DNA from: Bacteroidales bacterium
Lineage (GTDB): Bacteria > Bacteroidota > Bacteroidia > Bacteroidales > P3
Length of the DNA: 35,003 nucleotides
Reading direction: 5' to 3'
Assembly: GCA_017530105.1 (NCBI GenBank)
Contig: JAFXMW010000098.1
Span: 1-35,003, forward strand
The first letter of the stretch is position 1, and each line of letters opens with the position of its first letter. Below the pieces are notes generated by a model. It saw nothing but the letters and a program-made list of their open reading frames with translations, did no database searches and was not told the origin of the DNA. Both the position numbers and the translations under genes were made by a program. Positions 1 to 8,800 of the stretch are shown here, piece by piece.

Positions 1-1
1 A

Positions 2-1267
2 TATCAGAGCAAGGCATTGCGTACACTCGGATTGGCTTACGCTGAGATTGGAGATGACAATGTAATTGCCGACGGAAAACTGGTTGACACCTCCAAGATG
101 AAAATGCTGGGCGTTGTGGCCATCAGCGACCCCATCCGTAAGGAGGTTCCAGCAGCCATCAAGGAGTGTCTGGATGCTGGTATCAAGGTTAAAATCGTCA
201 CTGGTGACACCGTTGGTACTGCAAAAGAGATTGGACGACAGGTGGGCTTGTGGAGTGACAAAGACACCGACAAAAACATCCTCACTGGTGCTGATGTGGC
301 TGCTATGAGTGACGAAGAACTGAAGAGTCGTCTACCCGAGGTAAAGATTATCTCCCGTGCCCGTCCTAACGACAAGGAACGTGTAGTACGTACGCTCAAA
401 GCGATGGATGAGGTGGTAGCTGTCACTGGTGACGGTACAAACGATGCACCTGCTCTGAATGCTGCCCATGTGGGTCTTTCGATGGGTGACGGCACTGCTG
501 TTGCTAAAGAGGCGTCGGATATGACCATTCTTGACAACTCGTTTAGCACTATTGCAAATGCTGTAATGTGGGGACGTTCACTATATAAGAACATAAAGAG
601 ATTCATCCTTTTCCAGATGACTGTCAATGTCACAGCCTGCTTCATTGTGCTGGTGGGTGCGTTCATCGGAACCGAATCACCATTAACCGTCACACAGATG
701 CTGTGGGTCAACTTGATTATGGACACCTTTGCCGCATTGGCTCTTGCCTCATTGCCTCCTACCCATGCTGTGATGAAAGAAAAGCCACGCTCAATTGACG
801 AGCATATTTTAAAAGGTATTGGCAAACCGATACTTGGTGTGGGTCTCACCTTTGCGTTCATCTGTCTGGCTCTGCTGCTTTATTTCCAGCATAACGAAGT
901 AACATATTTGACCAATGTTTTCCCGCTCACATGGGGTGCATACAACGGTGTTTCGGCTCACGAACTTGGCCTCTTCTTCACCATCTTTGTGATGCTTCAC
1001 TTCTGGTATATGTTTAATGCAAAAGCTCATTTCACTACCAGTTCAGCATTCAAAGGTATTTCATGGAATAAGACTCGCTGGTTTATCATCATCACCTCAG
1101 TAATATTCTTCGTCCAAATTGCATTGATTGAGGTCCCTGGATTGCAGGAGATGTTCAACGTCGCCAAGGGTGGACTTGGATTCTGGAATTGGGTAATAAT
1201 ACTTGTCCTTACCTCATTAGTGGTATGGATTGGTGAGATAACCCGCCCGTTTAAGAAACAAGAATAA
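2..1267 (+). CDS. Calcium-translocating P-type ATPase, C-terminal part (5' end outside window)
   Basis: This is the C-terminal 421 residues of a P2-type (PMCA-like) calcium pump, which exports Ca2+ across the cytoplasmic membrane using ATP. The frame is open to the left edge, so the phosphorylation motif (DKTGT) and N domain lie outside. Visible are the P-domain segment with DPIRKEV and IVTGDT, the hinge motif VTGDGTNDAPAL, and then about six hydrophobic segments (M5-M10). The span containing MLWVNLIMDTFAALALA is the M6 region, where N and D are calcium ligands in this family. The ending TAATAA is normal. The gene is followed by a hairpin at 1276 and by two small membrane-protein genes. Seen: motifs and spans. 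Known: P-type ATPase family. Inferred: Ca2+ rather than another cation. Confidence 0.93.
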   Translation, partial: YQSKALRTLGLAYAEIGDDNVIADGKLVDTSKMKMLGVVAISDPIRKEVPAAIKECLDAGIKVKIVTGDTVGTAKEIGRQVGLWSDKDTDKNILTGADVAAMSDEELKSRLPEVKIISRARPNDKERVVRTLKAMDEVVAVTGDGTNDAPALNAAHVGLSMGDGTAVAKEASDMTILDNSFSTIANAVMWGRSLYKNIKRFILFQMTVNVTACFIVLVGAFIGTESPLTVTQMLWVNLIMDTFAALALASLPPTHAVMKEKPRSIDEHILKGIGKPILGVGLTFAFICLALLLYFQHNEVTYLTNVFPLTWGAYNGVSAHELGLFFTIFVMLHFWYMFNAKAHFTTSSAFKGISWNKTRWFIIITSVIFFVQIALIEVPGLQEMFNVAKGGLGFWNWVIILVLTSLVVWIGEITRPFKKQE

Positions 1268-1275
1268 TAACTATT

Positions 1276-1304
1276 GGGGCACTGCATCATCGGTGTGGTG
1301 CCCC
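1276..1304 (+). terminator. Hairpin after the ATPase gene
   Basis: A perfect 7-bp inverted repeat (GGGGCAC / GTGCCCC) encloses a 15-nt loop and starts 8 nt after the ATPase stop. It is followed by ATAATTAAT rather than a clean T run, so it may be a weak terminator or an RNA-stabilising hairpin. Confidence 0.5.
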
Positions 1305-1318
1305 ATAATTAATCCGTG

Positions 1319-1420
1319 ATGAATATAAAAAGTATTATAGTCGTTATTTTTATTGCCGTTTTGGTTGTTTGTGCATTGTTATTTAAGGATTATATTAAGA
1401 ACCGTCTAAAAAAGAAATAG
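1319..1420 (+). CDS. 33-residue single-span membrane peptide
   Basis: A short ORF runs ATG to TAG and encodes 33 residues. It has a short N-terminus (MNIKS), one hydrophobic helix of about 18 residues (IIVVIFIAVLVVCALLF), and a strongly basic tail ending KNRLKKK. This is the layout of a type I/II small membrane protein with a cytoplasmic positive end. Its stop lies 2 nt before the ATG of the next gene, which suggests translational coupling and co-transcription with it. It lies between a calcium pump and a DUF4407-like membrane protein. I do not recognise a family. A role as a small regulator of a neighbouring membrane protein would be a guess. It is too short for usual gene-calling thresholds. 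Confidence 0.5.
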   Translation: MNIKSIIVVIFIAVLVVCALLFKDYIKNRLKKK

Positions 1421-1422
1421 AT

Positions 1423-1896
1423 ATGTCAAGAAAGAAGACACAGAAAAATATAACAACTATTGCAGTTGTAGTGGCAACCATTCTTGCATGGTTGTCTGGC
1501 TTTTTTGTAATGCAGATTGTGTATGATTCAATTACTGCATCAATCATTTTTGGTACAGTGTGGGCTGTTATTGTTTTTTGCGAAAGCCGTTTTTCTCAAA
1601 TCAGTTTGAAGAGTGATGGAAAGGTAGAGATTACGAAAGAGGAAATAAAAAGTAATATGTGGCAGATAGTTGCTGCAACATTAGTTGCATTTCTGGTAAC
1701 ACTACCAATAGAAATGAAATTATTCGCAATGGATATTGCGGTGTTGAAACCAATGTCCGTTCATGACTTAGGCTTACAAATATTTGCTTTAGGGGAGTTG
1801 TTTCCAGTGAAGTGGTTGCCAATGTCATTGATTTGTTTGGGTGTAATAGTTGTTTTTCAAATACCCATATTTATTAAAATGGCCGAAGAAGATTAA
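1423..1896 (+). CDS. Small DUF4407-like membrane protein
   Basis: This 157-residue protein has four hydrophobic segments at roughly residues 10-32, 37-53, 78-98 and 130-152. The pattern LSGFFV, then IIFGTVWAVIVFCESRF, and later VTLPIEMKLFAMDI resembles the membrane core of DUF4407 proteins. Those typically show a SGxYA segment, a FGLLWGLIIFxLDRF segment and KPLELKIFExEI. Here the usual long coiled-coil insert is missing. Its function is unknown. It follows the 33-residue membrane peptide with 2 nt between the two genes and ends just before a good terminator at 1917, so the two small genes form a unit. The family assignment comes from remembered patterns and is moderate. Confidence 0.7.
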   Translation: MSRKKTQKNITTIAVVVATILAWLSGFFVMQIVYDSITASIIFGTVWAVIVFCESRFSQISLKSDGKVEITKEEIKSNMWQIVAATLVAFLVTLPIEMKLFAMDIAVLKPMSVHDLGLQIFALGELFPVKWLPMSLICLGVIVVFQIPIFIKMAEED

Positions 1897-1916
1897 TGTC
1901 ATTATTTTGTAATACG

Positions 1917-1950
1917 AAAGGCTGTATCATTCTGATTCAGCCTTTTTTCT
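1917..1950 (+). terminator. Rho-independent terminator
   Basis: A 7-bp stem (AAGGCTG / CAGCCTT) with a 13-nt loop is followed directly by a T-rich run. It begins about 20 nt after the stop of the DUF4407-like gene and closes the first plus-strand unit. Confidence 0.85.
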
Positions 1951-2086
1951 TTCCTTTTTACCATATATGAAAAGTATGATTTGTAAAATTGTCTTTAATG
2001 AATTGATTAATATGATAGATTATCAAAGGATTATTATTGTGACTGGATTTTATGGGTTGATAGGGGCGGTTTCGGGCGGGTTGGGG

Positions 2087-2116
2087 TTTGGGCGTGAAAA
2101 TGTGGTTGTATCTTTG
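2087..2116 (+). promoter_or_regulatory. Bacteroidetes-type promoter, no ORF downstream
   Basis: TTTG (2087-2090), 18 nt, then TATCTTTG (2109-2116) fit the Bacteroidetes sigma-ABfr consensus (TTTG, about 19 nt, TAnnTTTG). No convincing plus-strand protein gene follows before the minus-strand gene at 2668, so the transcript would be untranslated. Confidence 0.7.
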
Positions 2117-2169
2117 CAAAGATTTTTGAGGGGTGGATGGTGATTTGTGAGGGAGGTTATCGCTTTGTG

Positions 2170-2192
2170 TGGCAGCGGCTTTGCCGTTGCCA
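2170..2192 (+). other. Strong hairpin just before the boxA-like motif
   Basis: A 10-bp stem (one G-U pair) with a TTT loop: TGGCAGCGGC pairs with GCCGTTGCCA. It ends 2 nt before the boxA-like motif, so it could act as a processing or pausing structure in the leader RNA. Confidence 0.55.
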
Positions 2193-2194
2193 GA

Positions 2195-2222
2195 AGAGTT
2201 CTTTGACTTGTTGCGTTTTGGT
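2195..2222 (+). promoter_or_regulatory. boxA-like leader motif, copy 1
   Basis: The segment beginning AGAGTTCTTTGAC is 28 nt long and matches the segment at 34779-34806 at 26 of 28 positions. The core GTTCTTTGAC resembles the boxA antitermination element of ribosomal RNA leaders (TGCTCTTTAACA in Escherichia coli). It starts 86 nt after the -7 box start, and in the second copy 81 nt after. A boxA role is inference; the repetition is seen. Confidence 0.5.
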
Positions 2223-2306
2223 TTTTATGTGTGACTTTGTCGGGTTTGAAGTGTGACTGGGATGGCGTTTCTTCCTTTTTATGGGCAGGAGCCTTTACTT
2301 CTTTAT

Positions 2307-2325
2307 TACGGGCTGGTAGCCCGTA
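2307..2325. other. Perfect 8-bp hairpin
   Basis: TACGGGCT and AGCCCGTA enclose a GGT loop. The hairpin lies between two copies of a CCTTTACTT motif (2292 and 2328 region). Confidence 0.5.
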
Positions 2326-2621
2326 CTCCTTTACTTTTGGGGTTCTATTAATTCATTTCGCTATAGTATAAAGTATGACTGTTTTGCCATTTAGTCTCAA
2401 TGTCGTTTTTCTTCTCCGCTGACGCTATCGAAGTGCTACAGGCATTTCTTCATCTTCGAGACGATAGGAGTGAGTATATTCTGTCACCGCACTGCGCTAC
2501 GCTACGCTTGTACGGTGTTATTGAGATTCAGCCTCTTCGAGGCTGTAAAAAACAGTCTTATATTATAAGAGTCATTCATTTTTCGGCTCTGCTCTCGACT
2601 TCCGCAACATTATTAAGAGTT

Positions 2622-2636
2622 TGCCTCTCCGAGGCA
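2622..2636 (+). terminator. Possible terminator of the untranslated transcript
   Basis: TGCCTC / GAGGCA with a TCC loop is followed by TTTTATAG. It lies about 30 nt beyond the end of the convergent PorE-like gene and could serve the plus-strand transcript. The stem is short. A similar hairpin (CAGCCTC / GAGGCTG) lies at 2529-2545. Confidence 0.35.
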
Positions 2637-2667
2637 TTTTATAGAAGTCCTCTTTTGTTTTGACGGT

Positions 2668-5472
2668 TTAGTGGCTTGTACTCTGAAGGCGGACTTCGAT
2701 GCGGCGGTTGAGGTGGTGGAGGCTGCCTCGGCGGGTGACGGGATGGTTGCTGCCGTGGCCTTTGGCGGTCACCTTGGCGGGAGGACAGCCGAGTCCTATG
2801 AGGTATTGGCGGATTTCTTCGGCACGTCGCTGTGTGAGTTGGGTGTTGGATGGGTTGTCGGGGTTGCCGTCGACATGACTGTGGATTTCGATGTTCAGGT
2901 TGCGCTGCTTGGCTATGGCGGCAAGGCGGCGTAGTTCGGTTTGGGAGGTGGGGTCGAATTGCCAGTTGGAGAGTCCGAAGGTGACGTTGTTGAGGGTTGT
3001 CGTCTGGCCTTCATCAATCAGTCGGGTGTAGGGGAGGACTGTGATGTTCTGTGTGGCGTTGACGTTGGTGCTGTCTTTGCCTGACGAGAGGTTGAGGTGC
3101 CATGAGGTGGGGAAGTAGAGGCTGTCGTGGATGTAGAGTCCGTAGTGGATGCCGAGGGGCAGGAGGATGAGGTAGCGGCCTGTGGAAGGGTCGGTGTGGC
3201 ACTGTCCGAGGGGTTGGCCGGTGGCAAGGTCCTCCCAGTGAATCCGGGTGGAGACTGGTCGTTGGTTGTGGTCGGTGACGGTGCCGGAGAGAATGGCTAC
3301 GGGTTGGGGACGCATGGCCTTGGGGAGGGTGGCACTATAGATGTCCTGGGAGCGGTCGGCACGGGCATAGTAGGCTCGGGTGCCGTCGGTGGAGATTTTG
3401 TAGCCCCAGTTGTCGTCGGTGGTGTTGAATTCTTTGCCTATGTTGACGGGTTGTGACCAGTGGGTCCAGCTGTTGTCGCTGAGACGGGTGGACATGAAGA
3501 GGTCCATCTGTCCGAGGGAGCCATGGCTTTCGGAGCAGAAATAAAGGGTGTGCATGTCGGGGTGGAGGAAGGGGGAGCGTTCGTCGAAGGGGGTGTTGAT
3601 GGCCGGGCCAAGCTCAAAGGGTTCACCCCATTGGCCGTTGGAGTCGAGGAGTGAGGCGTAGATGTTGACGGAGGAGTCGACTTCGCGGTCGGTGCGGCCG
3701 TTGGCGGCCCAGAGCAGGAGTCGGCCATTGGCGGCAAGGGTGGCATCGGTTTGCCAGTTGCTGCCATTGATATGGTTGGGCAGACGGTGGGTGTGCCACC
3801 CGTCGGCGGTGCGGTCGGCTTGATAGAGGAGTCCGCTCTGGTAGAGCAGGAGGGTGGTGCCATCGGGAGAGACGGAGACAGGGGCTTCGTTGCCATAGGT
3901 GTGGCTGAGGTCCATAAGGATGGTGGCGGGTGACCAGTTGTTGCCTTTGCGGTGAGTGACAAAGATGTCTTCGCCGCCAATATTGTCGGGTCGGTCTTTG
4001 GCTGCGAAATAAAGGGTGTTGCCGTCGGCACTGATGACGGGGGCATATTCGTTGCCTTTGGCACTGTTGACGGATGTCCCCAAGGGGGAGGCTTTGGACG
4101 GGTTTTGATTAGACGCTTGCAGGGTGGATAGCAGGCTGAGATAGTCGTAGTTGTCGGCGAAGTCGTCGGCATAGTGGAGAGCGGTGGCTATGGCTGCCCG
4201 CCAGCGGTGGTGGTCGATGTCGTCTTTGAGGAGCTGTTGAAGCATGAGGAAGGCTTCGCGGCAGGGGGCTATGGCATGGATGCAGCTGTCGATGATGTGG
4301 TAGTGGTAGTTTTGATAGAGCTGGAGGGCGAGGGAGTCGCGGTGGCGTTGGGAGTGAGGCATGAGGTTGGGATGGCGTTGATAGAAGCGGTGGAAGTTGC
4401 GGATGGAGGTGTGGAGGTAGGCGCGATGGAGCATATCGGCAACGGGGAGGAACAGGGTGTCGGAGGGTAGGAGTCGGGCGGCAGCCTGTTCGGCGGCAGG
4501 GATATGATGGTGTTGCAAGGCGAAATGGACAAGGTTGCGGAGGGCGGAGTCGGTCCAGTGGCTGCGTCGGTTGTGGGAGTCGAGATAATGGATGAGGCTT
4601 TGCCAGTGGGAGGTGTCGATGGTGCGGCAGTATTCAAGGCTGTCGGCAAGGTGGGTGCAGCGAGGTGTGTAGGGACTTTCGGGATAGCGTTGTCCATAGC
4701 TGCGATAATATTGTTCGGCATTGTAGTGGAGAGCATGGCGGTATTCGATGAGGTGGATGCTGTCGGTGGCTCGGGCGAGGAGGTGGGAGTTGGGGTAGGT
4801 TTGGAGAAAGAGTTCGTAGGCGGGAGTGGTGTGTTTGCTGTCGGCTTGGAGAAAGGCAAGGCTGTCGCGCAGGCGGACGGCATCGTTGAGAACCAAGGAG
4901 TGTGGTCGTCTAAGGATGAAGTCTTGCAGCATGTCGAAGGTGCCGATGTCGCGGATTTGCCGGAACTCGAGTGAGTCGCGGCAGTTGACGATGCTGTCGT
5001 GTTGGTCGGGTAGTGCATGGGAGAAATAGTTAAGGAAATGCTGGTAGGCATCGAGGGTGTGGAGACTCCGGGCCTGCTGTATGGCAAGGGAACAGATTCG
5101 CCGGAGGTCGCAGTCGAGAAGGGCTCCGCTGTAGCTGTCGCGTGCCCAGCGGTCGAGGAGGTTGGGGTCGGCGGTGCTGAAGAGGGTACGGACACGGAGG
5201 AGGTGGGTATAGGCTTTCTCGAGGTTGAGTCCTGAAAAGTCGGGGGTGCTATAGAGCCAATAGGCGGCATAGTGGCACTCCATGTTGTTGGAGTCGCGAT
5301 GGAGGCGGCGTTCGATTTTGGATTCGACTTTTTCGAATTTGCCTTTTTGTATGTCGCGTTTGAACGGATATTCGGCTTCGGCCACAGTTTGAGAGTGGAC
5401 GGAGGAGAGACAGAAAACAGTAAGGAAACTAATGAGTATTGTTTTCAGCAAGAAGTTTCTTGTTGGATTCAT
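2668..5472 (-). CDS. PorE-like OmpA-family protein with PD40 beta-propeller
   Basis: This 934-residue exported protein starts with a signal peptide (MNPTRNFLLKTILISFLTVF..., cleavage near residue 28). Residues about 35-450 are helical, TPR-like and rich in short repeats. Residues about 470-700 hold WD40/PD40 blades (NEYAPVISADGNTLYFA, DERSPFLHPDMHTLYFC, WGYKISTDGTRAYYA). A carboxypeptidase-regulatory-like domain follows near 730-800, then an OmpA C-terminal peptidoglycan-binding domain at about 835-930 (IHSHVDG, RAEEIRQYL, NRRIEVRL). The order TPR, propeller, CRD, OmpA is that of PorE of the type IX secretion system, although PorE itself is shorter (about 670 residues). It probably sits in the periplasm or outer membrane bound to peptidoglycan. 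Its ATG overlaps the stop of the TfoX-N gene by 4 nt, so it is the last gene of an operon. Codon use is markedly C-rich. Confidence 0.88.
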   Translation of the reverse strand: MNPTRNFLLKTILISFLTVFCLSSVHSQTVAEAEYPFKRDIQKGKFEKVESKIERRLHRDSNNMECHYAAYWLYSTPDFSGLNLEKAYTHLLRVRTLFSTADPNLLDRWARDSYSGALLDCDLRRICSLAIQQARSLHTLDAYQHFLNYFSHALPDQHDSIVNCRDSLEFRQIRDIGTFDMLQDFILRRPHSLVLNDAVRLRDSLAFLQADSKHTTPAYELFLQTYPNSHLLARATDSIHLIEYRHALHYNAEQYYRSYGQRYPESPYTPRCTHLADSLEYCRTIDTSHWQSLIHYLDSHNRRSHWTDSALRNLVHFALQHHHIPAAEQAAARLLPSDTLFLPVADMLHRAYLHTSIRNFHRFYQRHPNLMPHSQRHRDSLALQLYQNYHYHIIDSCIHAIAPCREAFLMLQQLLKDDIDHHRWRAAIATALHYADDFADNYDYLSLLSTLQASNQNPSKASPLGTSVNSAKGNEYAPVISADGNTLYFAAKDRPDNIGGEDIFVTHRKGNNWSPATILMDLSHTYGNEAPVSVSPDGTTLLLYQSGLLYQADRTADGWHTHRLPNHINGSNWQTDATLAANGRLLLWAANGRTDREVDSSVNIYASLLDSNGQWGEPFELGPAINTPFDERSPFLHPDMHTLYFCSESHGSLGQMDLFMSTRLSDNSWTHWSQPVNIGKEFNTTDDNWGYKISTDGTRAYYARADRSQDIYSATLPKAMRPQPVAILSGTVTDHNQRPVSTRIHWEDLATGQPLGQCHTDPSTGRYLILLPLGIHYGLYIHDSLYFPTSWHLNLSSGKDSTNVNATQNITVLPYTRLIDEGQTTTLNNVTFGLSNWQFDPTSQTELRRLAAIAKQRNLNIEIHSHVDGNPDNPSNTQLTQRRAEEIRQYLIGLGCPPAKVTAKGHGSNHPVTRRGSLHHLNRRIEVRLQSTSH

Positions 5473-5834
5473 TGGTCGGGGGATGGGTGGGAGCCTTTGG
5501 ATGAGCGCGGTCGGCGTGAGGAGGCTTTAGGTTTGGGTTCGGGCAGTTCGGCACAGGTGACCTTAACAAGAGTGGAGAGATATTCCCGGTCATCGACTTC
5601 TTCGATATAGAAATAGGGCTTGGCACCCTCGTAGGGAGGGCGCCAAGCCACTGTTTTCAACATTTTTTGTCCGGCTTCGGTAGGCTTGACATAAAAGCCA
5701 TTGTCGCTGATGAGTCCGAAGATTTTGCCGTTGCAGTAGATGGCGTAGTCGCCGAACATTTTGCGGACGGTGATTTGTCCTGCACCGGCACATTGGTCGG
5801 CAATGTATTGGACGAAGTCGGGATTGCTTGCCAT
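5469..5834 (-). CDS. TfoX N-terminal-domain protein
   Basis: This 121-residue protein has a TfoX-N domain over about residues 1-95. The signature is ITVRKMFGDYAIYCNGKIFGLISDNGFYVKPT, followed by PPYEGAKPYFYIEEVDDREYL. The TfoX C-terminal domain of the enterobacterial competence regulator is absent. Stand-alone TfoX-N proteins are common in Bacteroidetes and have no firm function. The last 25 residues are basic and proline-rich, probably disordered. It lies 17 nt after the glucan synthase gene and overlaps the PorE-like gene start by 4 nt (ATGA type), so all three appear co-transcribed. The domain assignment is strong and the role unknown. Confidence 0.85.
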   Translation of the reverse strand: MASNPDFVQYIADQCAGAGQITVRKMFGDYAIYCNGKIFGLISDNGFYVKPTEAGQKMLKTVAWRPPYEGAKPYFYIEEVDDREYLSTLVKVTCAELPEPKPKASSRRPRSSKGSHPSPDQ

Positions 5835-5851
5835 GTTTGTCGGCGTTGTGT

Positions 5852-8800
5852 TTAGTGGATGAGTATTTCGTGAGTTTGTCCGTCGTCGACAAGGTCGATG
5901 GTGGAGTAGGGTGCAGGGCTTTCGGCGGTGCGTTCATAGTAGATGACATACATGGAACTTCCATGGCGGTAGCGGATGGTGAAGTTTTGCCATTCGGAGG
6001 GTACACGTGGGTCGAGGATGAGTTTGTTGCCACGTTTGTGAATACCGATGATGTTCTCGATACCAGTCTTGTAGGCCCAAGAGGCAGAACCGGTGTACCA
6101 AGTCCATCCACCACGGCCGGGATGTTGCGGGTTGCTGTAGATGTCGGCGGCTATGCAGTAGGGCTCAACCTTATATTTGAGGACATCGGCAAGGGATTGT
6201 GTGCGATGGATGGGGTTGATGAGGGAGTAGAGGAAGTAGGCCATGTCGTAGTGTCCTTTTTTCAGTTGGGCCATGATGTACCACATGGCTCCGTGGGTGT
6301 ATTGTCCTCCGTTTTCGCGCACACCGACAGGGTAGTTCATGATGTAGCCGGGAGAAGGTTGCGATGATTGGAAAGCAGGTGTGAGGAGTTGGATGATTTC
6401 GTGCTCGCGGTTGACAAGACGGTTGTCGGTTTCGCGCATGATGGATGTGCATTGTTCGGGAGTGGCGATGTCGGTGAGGATGCTCCAGGCCTGGGAGATG
6501 AGGTCGATTTGGCACTCGGTATTGTTGCGGCTGCCCATGGGGGTGCCGTTGTCGAAGTAGGCGCGGAGGAACCAGGCACCGTCCCAAGCGTTGTTCTGGA
6601 TGGCAGAGACAAGGCGGGCACGGAATTGCGACAGCTCTTCGCAGTAGGAGAGGTCGGCACCGGGCATCTGCTGGGTGATTTGTTCCATCTTGGGCAACAG
6701 GTCGGCAAGGAAGAAGGCTACCCAGACACTCTCGCCTTTGCCATCGATGCCTACGTGACTCATGCCATCGTTCCAGTCGCCGCAGCCCATGAGAGGCAGG
6801 CCGTGAGAGCCGATGCGGTTCATGGAGCGGTTGATGGCGCGACGGAGATGTTCGTAGAGGGTGGCGTACTCGAAATTGGGGTTGTCGGGTCCGTCGGGCA
6901 GTACATAGGTTATGCAGCGTTCGGCCTCGCCTTGGTTGAGTTGGTCGGACTGGCAGAACGGTACTTTCTCGGTAAGGATGCTGTCGTCGCCTGTGACGCT
7001 GATGTACCGGTAGGTGACAAAGATGAGCCAGAGGTAGTCGTCGCTAAAGGTTGTACGGGCACCGAGATGCATGTTTTCGTGCCACCAGTGAAGTACGTCG
7101 CCTTCGGCAAACTGATGGGCAGCATGGTCGAGGATCTGTCGGCGGGCATATTCGGGGTCGCTGTAGAGGATGCTCATGACGTCTTGCAGCTGGTCGCGGT
7201 AGCCTGTGGCTCCACCCACTTGATAGAAACCAGCGCGGGCAAAGAGTCGTGCAGAGTAGACTTGGTAGAGATACCAGCGGTTGAGCATGTAGTCGAACGA
7301 TTTGTCGGGGGTCTCAATTTGGATGTGTCCGAGTTTCTCGTCCCAGTAGGTGATGACGTTGCTGAATTCGTGGTCGATGTCTTGGAAGGAGTATTGTTTG
7401 GGGGTAGGAATTGCTTTGTCGTAGACGGAGAGGATGAAGGCCACAGCTTTTTCGACACCGGAGGGGATGGTTATCGTCATGCCGAGACGTTTGCGGTTGG
7501 GGTATTCTAAGGAATGGTTGAGTTTCAGGGGCGATTGAGAATCGTCGGCGGTGATGGCGGTGAGTTGGAGTACTTTGTTCCGGTAGATGGGGTGGTAGAC
7601 ATTGCGGATGAGGATGCTGTTGGAGGCTTCGTCCCATTCGGAGTAGAGGTAGCGGGCTGTTTGTTCCTCGTTTATGCCGAGAACCAGTTTATAGACCATG
7701 TCGAGTTGGACATCGATGGGGGCATCGGTTTTGTTGCCCACTTTGATTTGGTAGTATTTCTCCATGCGTTCGAGGGCGACAAAGACTCGTGTTTTTACGG
7801 TGATGTCGTCGTATTCGGCATCGAAGGCGGAATAGCCTTGTCCGTGGCGTGCCGTGGCGGGAATGAATTGTTTGTTGTTGATGAGCAGCATTTCGCTGGC
7901 ATTGTCGCGCACGATGTCGTTGCTCCATCCAGTGAGTTTGAATTGCTGTGCGTTGAAGGCGAATGTAAATCCTGCCATGGTGGAACTGACAACACATCCG
8001 AAATGAGGATTGGAAATGACGTTGACCCACGGCATGGGCGTGTTGGTGTTGGTCACCACGTAGTCGCGTCCGTTGTTGTCGAAGCCGCCGTATTGGTTGT
8101 AGAATTCCAGACTGCTCCACACGCGGATTTGTTTCTTGATGGGGAGTACGGGGTATTCCACTTTGTCTTGGTAGTGTTGGTTGGCGGCTTCGAGTCGGTG
8201 CAGTTGTTCCTCGATGGTGAGGCCGTCGCGAGTGTTGAAGTTCAGGCGCGACACCGTGAGCAGGAGCGTCCGTTCGGCTTCGCTGATTTCGTTTCCGTTC
8301 AGGACATAAACATGACCGGCTTCCTGATGTGCGGCCCAGAGGTGTTCGGTGTTTGCCATGTTGCGGATGAAATGGGTGAGGCCGTCGTGGTCGGAGCCTT
8401 TTGCATCGTTGATGATGACGAGGTCGAGGAGCAGGCCGTGGACTTTGAAGTATTCAAAGGCTCTGAGTAGTTCTTTGGCAAATCCTGAGCGGTCGGTGCG
8501 GTCTATCTCCAAGAGCAGGATGGCGAGGTCGCCACTGATGCCGAACCGCCAGAGGTCGCTTTGCGAGAGGGTGTTCTGGGCAAGAATGGCTTGACGGTTG
8601 TTGCCAAGGGTGGCGGTTTGAGCCATGTATTTGGAGATATTGTTGTAGAGTCTCATCTGGGCTCCCTTCAGCAAGGACATGCTGTTGCGCATGTTGTTGA
8701 ATACCGAGGAGGTCTTGAAGGCATGCTCGATGTCGACGGGGCTTTGATATTGTTCGGTGAGTTGCAGGAGATGTTCGCGCGATTTGGCGAAACCGGTGAT

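Larger units (their letters stand above)
2117..2640 (+). ncRNA. Candidate untranslated RNA with several short hairpins
   Basis: The stretch from 1951 to 2667 holds no credible protein gene. Downstream of the promoter at 2087 it shows a 10-bp hairpin (2170-2192), a boxA-like leader motif (2195-2222), an 8-bp hairpin (2307-2325), a 7-bp hairpin (2529-2545) and a 6-bp hairpin followed by TTTT (2622-2636). Most loops are three nucleotides. A 260-base open frame at 2400-2663 reads through these hairpins and looks accidental. The same promoter and leader arrangement recurs at 34.68-34.81 kb, which argues for a repeated non-coding element. The function is unknown and the end points are estimates. 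Confidence 0.35.

Noticed and set aside
2400-2663. 87-residue plus-strand open frame
   Set aside because: It runs through several short hairpins, has no domain and no close promoter or start context; I read the region as non-coding.
3438-5270. Serine/threonine/proline-rich open frames on the minus strand in other frames of the PorE-like gene
   Set aside because: Composition is that of an off-frame reading; the main frame has a signal peptide, PD40 blades and an OmpA domain.
6368-7510. 380-residue plus-strand open frame opposite the glucan synthase gene
   Set aside because: It is a shadow of a strong minus-strand gene with clear GH94 motifs; the frame is open because of GC-rich codons. The same holds for 7514-8470, 9611-10378 and 11582-13006 on the plus strand.
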